This document shows positions 54,119 through 64,000 of a stretch of 64,000 nucleotides of DNA, one piece after another. Positions within the stretch are counted from its first letter, which is position 1. The number at the start of each line of letters is the position of its first letter. This DNA is from Ophiostoma sp. CBS 140.51. Taxonomy: Eukaryota; Ascomycota; Sordariomycetes; Ophiostomatales; Ophiostomataceae. A program made the translations under genes and the position numbers. The notes under the pieces were generated by a model, which had not been told where the DNA came from, did no database searches, and was given only the letters and a program-made list of their open reading frames with translations. The DNA lies in the NCBI GenBank assembly GCA_029298735.1, contig JANSLP010000052.1, positions 62,001-126,000 on the forward strand. The letters are read 5' to 3'.

Positions 54119-55408
54119 TTATGAACGAGTAGGCAGTGTGTTATCGGCAATTGTTTTCAGCAGGCTAAAGCGACGTTGTTAGTACAGCAATTCCAAAGTA
54201 AACAAAGTCGGGGAGTCAAACGTACTGGGCATTGCGGTCACGCAGCTCGTTGTCGAGCTCCTCGAGGCCACGTGCAGTCACTCGGGCTTTAGCGATCTGT
54301 AGACAAAAAAAAAGAAAGTTAGTATATTGCATCTTCACTCGGCAGCCGGTGGGAGAGGGCAGAAGGGGGCGGATGCACTCGCACCGAAGCTAGGGCTGCC
54401 GATGAATGGTCCGGTTCGCCGGACTCACCTTCCGCAGCAGCAGGGTCTTTGTTCTCCGCATCCGAGGAGTCGTCGCTGTCAGGCTGGGCAAACCGGCTTG
54501 CTGCCAGTCCCTTAGGTGCCTGTGCCTTAGCCTGTGTGTGTTAGAGGAGGTACTTGAAAAGTTTAATTTATACACAGGAGCTCACGTACGTTTGCCTCCT
54601 TCAGCTCGGCCTCCTTGACGTTGAGCTGCGCCAGCAGCTCCTCAATCTTGCGCTCGGCATCCGTGGCCTTGCGCTCCGCATCAACGGTCTTCTGCTGGGC
54701 CTCCTCGACAAGCTGCGTCATCGAGTCATTGAGGTCCGAGTAGTCCACGGCCGCCTTCTTCTTGTCCGAGTCGGCCGCCAGCTTGTGGGACTCGAGCTCT
54801 TTCTGGAGCAGCTCCAGGTCCTCCTGCACAGAGCGGAGCTGGTCAGAGGCATTGGCCGTCTTGGAGTTGGCCGCAAACAGGTCGTTCTCGTGCGACGTCT
54901 TGAGCGCCTTGAGCTCGGCACGCAGGCTGTCGAGCTCCGTCGTGTCGGGCTTCTGGTTCTTGGTTGCATCGAGCGCCGCCTCGGCCTCAAACTTCTCCAT
55001 CTTGGCCTGCGCCAGCTGGCCGCTGATGGCGTCCGTCTCCTCGTTGGCCTTGGCCAGCTCGTTGCGGGTCTCGGTCAGCTGAGCCTCAACAGCAGCAAGC
55101 TGCTTCTCGAGGACATCCGTCCGCTCCGAGGCCGACGCAAACTGGGTGTTGATCTCGCCAATCTCCTTGGCGTGGGCCTCCTTGAGGGCCGACGACTCCG
55201 AAGCGCCGTCCTTCTTGGCACCCTCCAGGGCCTCCGAGTGCAGGGCAATCAGCTTCTCAATCTCAGCACCGTGCTGGCTCTCGAGGTCAGCCTTGAGCGC
55301 CTCAATGGCAGCAGCCTGGCCGGAGCCGGACTGAGCCTTGGCCTCCTCGAGGGTGGCAGTGTGCGCGTCAATCATTTTCACGTCGTTCCCCTTGTCCTGC
55401 CTCGTCAT
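54119..55408 (-). CDS. Coiled-coil protein, function unknown
   Basis: Four exons by hand: 55408-54590, 54531-54385, 54296-54226 and 54164-54119, giving 360 residues. Introns are 58, 88 and 61 nt, with CTAAC, TACTAAC and TACTAAC branches; donors are GTACGT, GTGCGA and GTACGT. The first exon encodes an almost continuous heptad-rich helix: EEAKAQSGSGQAAAIEALKA, DVLEKQLAAVEAQLTETRNE, SVQEDLELLQKELESHKLAA, KATDAERKIEELLAQLNVKE. The second exon is disordered (AKAQAPKGLAASRFAQPDSD and an acidic tail). The last exons encode ARVTARGLEELDNELRDRNA and end in LPTRS. It resembles spindle, Golgi or SMC-like tether proteins only in being a coiled coil; I do not recognise the family. The start is uncertain: an acceptor-like TATAG lies directly before the ATG at 55408, so an upstream exon is possible. 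Confidence 0.75.
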
Positions 55409-58400
55409 CTATAGAGCCTGAATACACCAGAGCTTCAAAACCAAAGCTGACAATATATACACGTCATTGAGACTGAAATACGCAACATATATACGTGTGC
55501 AACAACTTTATATAAAAACTAGAACATCATCATTGTATATAAAACTATCCAACAAAGAGGACAGCTTTGAGGCTTTGATATAGCACCACACAACTAACGA
55601 GTCTCTATTTAATAATAGCAGTTTTGCAACTCGACATGGCTTGTTATGTCAACAAAAAGTCTAATCGACATGTATGTTTACAGCCTTGTGATGCATGATC
55701 CTCACTCAATGCCTGCATCATTACATTTCTTAGACACTCTCCTGAGTATGGGCAAGATACATCGAATAGCATCATCGTGTTAAACCCTGATCATCAAACA
55801 AGACATCCCTTCTCTCGTGGCGCTGACAGCCCATCAACCGACTCACCTCCAACGACAAGAAAGGGTCCGAGACAGTGGCAGAAGCAACATCCATGACGGA
55901 TGATCATCACGATGTCCCCTCTCAACGCCCCCTCGACGTAAGGACACTCTCGGGATCGCTTCACCTGCCACCTCGGACCGACATCGTATGTTTGTAGTAA
56001 GAGCACGTCACAAAAATGAACATCATGACCCCTCCTCAACTCGACGATCGACAAAATTTTGCGTCTGAGCACTTGCATAAAATTGACGTGGCAGGCACTG
56101 GCAGGAGGTACTGGCAGACACACGCAAGGCAGGGAGGTCACAACGCAAGGACTCAGCAAACTGCCATGACAGCTGATGCTAATGCACGCCACCAGGAGCT
56201 TGCACATCTTGCTTGAGATGGCAACAGCTTCGGCGATGATGGACAGCGGATGGCTAGGAGATGGACGCATGATGGGCAGAGTGACGTCGTCGCCGTTGAC
56301 CGGAAGCCGTAACGATTACCGGAGTGCTCCTTTCTCTATCCTGCCCGACCTCGTTCTTTTCTTCCATTTTTTCTTCTTTTCCCCTGCTGCAGCCTCTCCC
56401 TTTCTTCACTGGCCATCAGGGGAAGACGAGACCATATCGCATCATGTCCTCCAGTGTTGGGATTGGCGTCTTGGAGACAGACCTTCAACCCTCCTCTTCG
56501 CCACGATCAAGTAAGGGACAGAAGAGAGCGACAAGAGACAAGAGCGACAGACCGTCAGAGCGGCGAGGACGCCGCCACTGGGCGGACTTGCACCGCTTGC
56601 ACCACTTGTTCATTGGTGTAAGTCGAGAAAGTTGAAGAGGAAAAAGCAGAGATGTGCACCCAAAGGAGTCAACCCCACCAGACTAGAACGGCCCGCGATG
56701 CGGCAAGGGACGAAGGGAGAAGCGGAAAAATAGAAGGACGTCAAAAGACGAATGGAAGCCCCAAGTCGAGAAGAAATGTTGACACACCGTCCCGTCGATC
56801 GTTTTGGCGTCATGCAGGTTATCGAGCTTCTTGTCTTTCTCTTGCCCGTTTGCTGGCTCCTTTTCCTTCGCCTGGCCTCTCTCGCTCCTTTTCCATGTCT
56901 CTGCGCTGGGCAAGGTTCAAAAAAAGGAGGAGGCACTGAGACATGCATGTTCGCTGGGCCCGAAAACTTGACGCTTCCCGCTTCTGTGAGTGGAGGAAAC
57001 TTTGCTAAACTGGTTTCCTGTTCTGAATGTCTAAGACATTTTGTTCCCCTATCCAGAAATGTTCACCTCGTGGCTTACCGGCCATCTTTCCAATTTTTGC
57101 CATTCTTCCTTTTCTCTCTTTTCTCTATCGCTCCTTTCGTCGATTATGGCTTGTTGCGATGTTCAACCACTCGGCTTTTCGTCTGGCCCAACCTCTTGAC
57201 GTCCATGCCTCACACTGGCTGGTCGGAAGACATCTGATTGAAGGCAGTATCTCGTACTTTGTAGGAAGATGGGCGAGGACAGAAGGAACACACGGCAACG
57301 ACACACAAACACGCGAGGGCAATGCCACAACTCGCACAAGCTTATCGAAAAGGAAACGAGGGAGGCACGGCGGGCGGCCGGTGACACCTCGGCGATCCAG
57401 ATCTGAACCAGGCTGAAAAGACAACAAAAGAGTGACACAAGACAAGAGACTAGAGGGCGGCAAGGGAGACAGAAGAGCAAAACACAAGGAACACAAAGAA
57501 CGTACGGAGGACAAGAGATAAAAACACAAAAGACAAGGAAACAAAGATTCGAAACCAACAGCGATGCGACATGTGAGCAGATTCACTCGTCTCCTTTTGC
57601 TGATGGATGGTTTGCCATGCGCCATCGGTCTTGCGTCGTCTAATACGCCCGTCCCCTTGTCTGTCTGTTGGGTCCTCTGTTGGTTTCGTACATTGACAGG
57701 AGATGCAAACCTGTATTACGAAGCTCGACCAGGTAAAATAACATCTTGGTGCAGAAAATAGGGGCCGGGAAAAGTCAAGAGGGTTGTTTCCAACAGACAC
57801 ATCCCGTAATGAAAGGAGGCCGCGGCGTGTAAAAGAGATAGGAGAAAAAAAGGACGTGGGTGAACGGCAAGATCCCAACAACCAACAACCACGAACCGGA
57901 GGGCAGCATGCTCCCTACTTTGTAGAGAAGAAAACAAAAATAACACGCGATGTGCAATGTGGGATGTGCGATTGCAAGGAAGAAGAGGAGGAGGGGTTCC
58001 TCGCTTGTCCTTGTTGTCTCCCCCTTTCTTCTCCGTGCCTGGCTTGCCAGATCGTGGCCAACTGTGGTACTGGGAGGCTGTGCCGTGCGCGGATGCGTGG
58101 TTTTCTTTCTTCTTTTCGTGTGATTTTTTTATAGCCTCCTGTTTGTTCACAAGCTGGTTTTCGATCTCATCGTTTCGTCTGTTCCAGGCCTGAACCTTGT
58201 CGAGCCTGCAGGATCCTGCTGTATGTACCTGCACCTTTACCTGCAGATGCACATGAAATTTGGCCTGCCATCCCGTCTCTCTCCTTTTGTCGTGCACGAG
58301 GCAGCGCCTTATTTTTCCGTCTCAAAAGATTGAAAAAAGATGGGCAGAAAACATGAGGACGGCCACCTTGTTCATCGTGACCCACTTCTCTGTCGCCGTG

Positions 58401-61400
58401 CACGAGGAAAAACCCTCGAAAAGAAAAGAAAAAAGAAACGACGTAGGATGCGGAAAGGCGAGATGCAAAAAGCCCGTGCGGAGCAGGGAACAGGATAAGA
58501 CCTCGATAGTTGCACACAGAAAAATACCACGTCGCGAAAAGAACGCGTCCTTTTTGAGATATACTTAGCCGAGATTCTGTCCTCCTGTGGCGGTTTCTGA
58601 AAGAAACAAGTAATGAAAACAACAAGGACAGAAATTGTGAGAAGGGCAGGCGGGCAGGGCTTTTCGGTGAACAATTGAGCGTCCAGAGCGATGGGCCTGT
58701 CGTCTGTCTGCTCACCTTGAGTCGGGTTCTTGGAGCTGGCCAGCCGTGTACTGTGATTCGTCCGGGAAGCCGGCAACGTCAGGCACAGGCGCGGCGAGCT
58801 ATTGCAACGACACGTCGCACTCGTAAAGACGGCCCATCTGACGCTCTTTCGCGGTGCTGAAGGGCATCACCTTCTACGGAGTATTTGTTGTTTGTATTTT
58901 CTGGCTTGTGCTTCGTAGACATGGAATGCATGTTACGAGTATGTGTTGATGGTCCAATTGCTCGCCATGCCGAGTTTTTCCCCCCTCGATTCAAAGCCAC
59001 GACGCCGTAAAAGTGACGCTGCATTTGTATATTTCCTTGTGCTTGTGCTTGTGCTTGTGCAACTTGCGTGTCCGCGATATTTTGTTTGGACGCGTATGTG
59101 TACTTGTTCTCCGTGCTTGTGCTCCGTCCTCTTTGCACCCTGCCCTCGCGGTCTGACTAACAGACCGGGGTTGGTATCCTTCGTCTCGGGCAGGTTTTCG
59201 GGCGTATCAGCCTGGTCTTGTCTTGAATATCATGACGAGAGTGGTAGTCTGTTGGTCTAGTCGACGCTCGAGAAACCTTACCACTTGCGACCGTGACCGA
59301 GAGATGCACAAAGGCTCTTCGAAAATACGGGCATCGCCGTAGGCGTCGATACACAATGGCTTGGCTTGGCTTTCATACTTTCATATCTATCAATGTTTGC
59401 GGAGCCACGCCACATGGAAGATGCCCAATGCAATGGACTCCTAGAAGCAACACACGCAGCGTGGCCCCCATCGCTCTGCATATTGTGCTGGCACAAACGG
59501 GATGCACCGATGTCGTGGCAGTCTGGACCCTCTCTTTTCCTTTCTTCTCTTTCTTCCATTTTGTCCATCTTTCTCTTTTGTCGTATTGTCTCGAATTTCT
59601 CAATTCTCATAAAAAAGTTCATTGGCATAAAGAGAGGAAACAAAGTTTATCCATCTGGCTGGGAGGTTCCACCACCCGGCATTTGGAGTCCTTCAGTACC
59701 ACGGTCTGACTTGCCCCTCTCTTGTGCTTTGCTTACACCCCCGGATGGGGACATATGTACTCCGTATTCCGTACCCCGTCGGATACATAGCAGAGTAAAT
59801 CGTTCCTGGTCGTTGAAAAGTTTTGGTGACTTCTTGTACTTTGTATGCACGTCGCTGGATGCCCCATCCCTTGCTGCATTGCCGCAGGCGTCACGCGCAT
59901 GTTGCGTTAAACGGCGGGGACTAACACGATGGAGATGCAAGGAGCCATCAATGGAGCGGTCGATCGAGAAAAAATAAACGAGGCAAAGGTTGTGCAAGAC
60001 TGTCAAGTCGAGAAATATACGCGTGGTCGTAAACGCAGTGCAACAAGTGTGAACAACCGTGTTTTTGGCAACAGAGCCGTCCGTCCGTTTATTGCTTGTG
60101 TGGAGTGTGCTCAACTGCGCTCACAGAAAACATAACGGTGCTGAAAATTCCAACTTATCCGAGATAATAATGAACAATTCTCCGTCTCGGTGCCCATGTG
60201 CTCTTCGGAACTTGCCCCGGATCGTTTGTTTGTTCCTCTTTCTTTTACGGCCGCTGTTTCTATTTCAAAAAAATGAAATGAAAAATGGGAAAAGAGAAAA
60301 GGGAGTGTGCAATTTCGCATACCCGAAATAGGACGGTTGACGTCGCATGCTGATATGCCCTGATAGTTAAAATGGAGAATGGCAGGGTGCTGGATGGGGA
60401 GTGAGGAAAAGATCGACAGCAGGATTTTGGGTGTCCAGTGCTTCTTACGGGTGGCTCTCAGCCTTTCCTACCCAAGGACGCAAGGTTTCTGATCCAGTGT
60501 TGCCGTGTGGTCACTCAGTCACTGATACGCTTGTGATTGAGGGACTTGTGGTTTTCGTAAAGTCACCAAAGTGCCCCAAAGTCAGCACGACAGAGACAGA
60601 ACCGGGTAAGAGGCGTGCCAAAACAGGAGATGTGATAGGGGGCATGGGTCCTGGCAGAAGAGCTTGACTGGTCTTGTCCAGAAAGAAAGGGGGATGGCCG
60701 TTTTGAAACAGCGACCTCACGGCAAGGGTCCAGTCCCGAGCCTTATTTTACAGGAGTTGGACAGAGCAGACGGTGGCCGCAGCAGGCCGTGGCCACTGAC
60801 GATCACCCAGAAACACCCCAGCTGCCCGGGAATAATGACTGCAGAGCCTTGAGAGAAGGAGAGAGGGACAGCGAGTTGATGAGAGTCTGGTTGGATATGA
60901 GGATCCGTCAGGGCAAGCCCATGTGAAAAGAGAAGACAATTCCCATAAAATTGTGAACTCGAGGTCTGGCCCGGTCAGAACGGCCACCTGCCAGTGGTCA
61001 ATGGCCTGGCTCGTCTGGTCCTGGCAAGAAGGCCAGGCCCGAGGTGACAAGCCACAACGGCAGGGTAGCATTCTTCTCCAGGTTGACCGACGCTTCTCAT
61101 CACACTCGTATTTTCTTTTTCTCTTGTCAAAAGTCTCCTTCGTCTCTAGTCTCACGAGGGGTTTTGTCGATGTAGGGTTTTGCCAGGCCTGTTTATCGAA
61201 CCGGTTTGTTAGCTATCCTGCTTCCTTTTCCCCTTCTTCTTCATGTGGCCAGCCCCCACAAAAATTTATTCCAAAAAAGTAAACCGAGATAGTGTGAGGA
61301 GAACTTGCCTGCCAGATGCATGAACGCTGGAGACTGGAGGGGAAACAAGCAGTGAACGCTCGGTCCCTCTGGCCTAGCCCAGCGTAGCCAATGTGGACGC

Positions 61401-64000
61401 GTATTATCCACAAAGACTGCCACAGTATCACTGCCTTGGTGTCTTTTGGTCTTTTTCATCTTTTTTCATCTCCCGCTTTTGCTTCTTGGGAAAATGTAGA
61501 GAACATTCGTGCAGCCACGGACAATATGAGCTGACAGAACAGAACGGGCGGAAAAGAGTCCCGACAACGCATCATACTCAGGAGACAAGGACAAAAAAGA
61601 GGATGAGGGCGACGATACCGGAACCGCGTAGCCTATCGTCATGGAACAGGCTTCACCTTGTTTGGCCTGGCCTGGCTCGCCTCACTGGCTGCCGAGGGGG
61701 AGGGCTCTTGAGCGCCCCGGCTTTTTTGTGCGCAAAGCCACCGCCTGGTCTGTGTCGCCGCACCACGGCTGCTAGACACAGAGGAGAAAGGCCGCCAGAC
61801 CAGGTCAGGACGGGAAGCCTCTGATCTTCGCAGTCTCGCGGCGCTCTAGTTTTTAGCTGTTCCAGGACAGTGGGTTGACAGCGTCTTGACACCAAATATG
61901 TGTAGAGATCGTGGCGATATACTTATACACAGTCGTCCATACGGCGTGAGTGTCGTCTGTGCTATGGTGATGCTCAGACTGTCGATGCCAAAGACGTCAG
62001 TATTTCGTCCGAAAACCTGCGCGGTAAAGAGACAATGAGAGGCAGTGAGACGCACGGAAAGGAACCGACAGCCGCGCGATGTTTCGGTCGCAGTGCTCAA
62101 ACGCCGCATTCGTACGCCGTTATCTGGGGGTGATTTTGACTGTTTGGCTGGCCGATGATTGCTTTCTTTTGTTCTTCTCTTGTTTTCCTGTTTCCCTTTT
62201 TGACCCCATAATAACATTGAGAAATACGACTCTTTCCTCTTTGACGTTGCTTCCCAAATTGTCCCCCCGAAGGCTCCTTCCAATTGATCGACGGCATTGA
62301 AATTGCGCCTCTTTCCACTTCTTGTCTCATTCCTTCTTGTCACGTTCTCGTTTACTTTCCCTTTTCACCATTACTCTGCCCACTTTCGTCTTGGTCGGTC
62401 CTTCCCGATTCTTCTCATCCTTGTCCGTCATGGTCCTTCTCATTGGTGGTTGTTGGTAAAAGTGCTGGCCGCGCCTGTTGGTCGTTCCTGCCTTTCCAAC
62501 GTTTCAGCACAAATCACATCCCAACGCTTGTGCCCGATTTGGCTTAGCGGACGCCAACTGCTCCCCTTTTATTTTATTGCGATACTCAATACATACCTCG
62601 TTTGGTGCATAGTGCCCTGTAACAAGAAAACAAAAGGTGAAAAAAGGCCACAAAAAGGCACAACCCGCGTCAGAAACAAAGAAAAGCCCAGAAAAACCCT
62701 GGGGACGCGCTATTAACCGCCAACTGGAGCGAGCCATGGCGGGTTGGCCCTGCCCGAGGCCGCCCCTTGCGGGCGACCGAAGTGCACTAACTACACTAAA
62801 AGATGAGCCGAACACACTAGCAAGGCCTGTCCACCGGAACCCCCCAAATGCCTTGGGACCGTTTGTATTTTTGGGAAAGAGAAGCGATGGCTTGGATGAC
62901 TTTTTGCTTGAGAAGCTGGGATGATGTGGGTGTCGGACGACCCAGGGCAGTGGCTGCCGGCGCACCTGCCCCTTTTTGAGCCCTTTTACTAAACCAAAAT
63001 AATTCAATAGCATAAAATAGGAAAGAACGGCTCCTCTCTCGGAAAGCACAAACTTCCCAGGCTCCGTTGTTCGTGGGGTGGCTTTTGACGAGCCAAACAG
63101 CCCCTCTGAATGCCGTACGACAGGGAATCAGAGGCAAGAGCGATGGCATTTGGGAGAGTGGGCAGCTTGTGCATGCATCGATTGCGCCTGCCGGCATGGG
63201 AGGGAACTGCCAGCTCCGTACCCCGTACGGAGGACGCACGGGAAGGTGCATTGCAAGGCAGGGGAGATGTGTATCGCATCGCTGAACATGGCATGGCAAG
63301 AGCCAGAGGGGCATAGAAAAAGAAGATGTAAGAACGTAACAAAATATTCAAGAGTGGCAGGGAAGGAACGACGACACAACAGAGCGGACAGAGCGAACAG
63401 AGCCAATAGTGTCGCTCGCCTGGGGAAACTGCGACCGTCACTAACTCAATATGGCTTGCCCCTGGGCCAGCACAGTCGCCCCTCTATCCACCGTGATCTC
63501 CAATTGATCCAACGCTGCGATGATCCAGTCCCTTCCTGTCAAAGTTTCCGAGTCGCCTCGACGCCTGTGCAGTTGAAGCTTGGCCTTCACATCACAGCTG
63601 TGCCCTTCACATGCATCACACTTCTCTGGCAGCACTAGGGGAAGAGCCAGCCGCCAGTAGCTCTGCAGCGTGCATGACACTGCTGTGCGTCTTCAGTGGG
63701 CAAGTGGCCACCTTCCCAAGAATCGTTAAATATTCCGTCGTCGCAAGAAGAGGCAGGCGCAAGAATCGCATGTATTTTCTCGCACAAGCGTCGTGCCTTC
63801 CTGCGATGGAAACAAACCGTCGTTCGCAGTGCGCAGTAGCCCGTCGCACTTGCCCTGCACAAAAACGAAGCCAAAGCACAGCTACTTGCATCTGAGTCTG
63901 AATGAAGGCAAGAGCACGTCAGACTATGGAGCTAAGTCGAAAAAATGACAACAAAAGAGAAGCAAAAAGCAAGCAAAAGTACAACGGCTGTGCCGGAACA
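55409..64000. other. 8.6-kb region without a supported gene
   Basis: The first ~400 bases are AT-rich with TATATA stretches. The rest is mixed GC sequence with many short overlapping frames (up to 203 codons) that lack recognisable domains, splice-consistent continuations or biased third positions. A CTTGTG hexamer repeat lies at 59036-59059. No transposon, tRNA or rRNA was recognised. An unrecognised multi-exon or non-coding gene could be missed here. Confidence 0.4.
59036..59060 (+). repeat. Hexamer microsatellite (CTTGTG)4
   Basis: Four copies of the CTTGTG unit in intergenic DNA, with a partial further copy about 75 bp downstream. No associated gene was recognised. Confidence 0.8.

Noticed and set aside
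54554..55414. 286-codon + strand frame over the coiled-coil gene
   Set aside because: It is the complement of the coiled-coil exon (Leu/Arg/Gly-rich as expected from Glu/Ala/Lys codons) and has no domain.
63078..63638. 186-codon + strand frame at the right end
   Set aside because: Cys/His/Arg-rich sequence without a domain, with overlapping frames of similar length on both strands.

Overview
The window is nuclear DNA of a filamentous ascomycete. The evidence is GC-rich coding sequence, short introns (about 50-90 nt) that mostly carry CTAAC/CTGAC branch sites and begin GTATGT, GTAAG or similar, and fungus-specific proteins: a Zn2Cys6 regulator, a DUF1765 protein, the complex I 17.8 kDa subunit, and fungal PEX5, RPF2 and REX1 types. 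Protein resemblance suggests a Sordariomycete, perhaps Ophiostomatales (Sporothrix-like). The order is inferred from memory of the families, not from a search.

Layout. 0-16 kb: the 3' end of an ABM-like protein gene, ribosome-biogenesis factor RPF2 (+), a Zn2Cys6 transcription factor (-), cystathionine gamma-lyase (+) and a very large DUF1765 protein (-). 16.2-26.7 kb is a 10.5-kb stretch with no gene I can support, strongly purine-rich on the + strand in its left part. 26.7-33.7 kb: a membrane-anchored monothiol glutaredoxin (+), then 5.8 kb without a recognisable gene, then a small Ser-rich gene with a long CA-rich leader. 34.7-36.4 kb holds a decayed HNH-nuclease gene (-) with an ankyrin-like relic behind it. 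36.9-55.4 kb is the dense part: GH53 galactanase (+), ribosomal protein uS19/RPS15 (+), a SET protein (-), complex I 17.8 kDa subunit (-), SIL1 (+), a MYND-SET protein (+), REX1 exonuclease (+), PEX5 (-) and a coiled-coil protein (-). 55.4-64 kb shows no gene I can support.

Most genes are housekeeping and not functionally clustered: ribosome assembly (RPF2, REX1, RPS15), protein folding and redox in the secretory pathway (SIL1, glutaredoxin), organelle biogenesis and respiration (PEX5, complex I), sulfur amino acid metabolism, and lysine methylation (two SET proteins). The accessory elements are the GH53 enzyme and the HNH pseudogene next to it. Gene models were built by hand from reading frames and splice signals. 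Products rest on motif recognition, with no database search.
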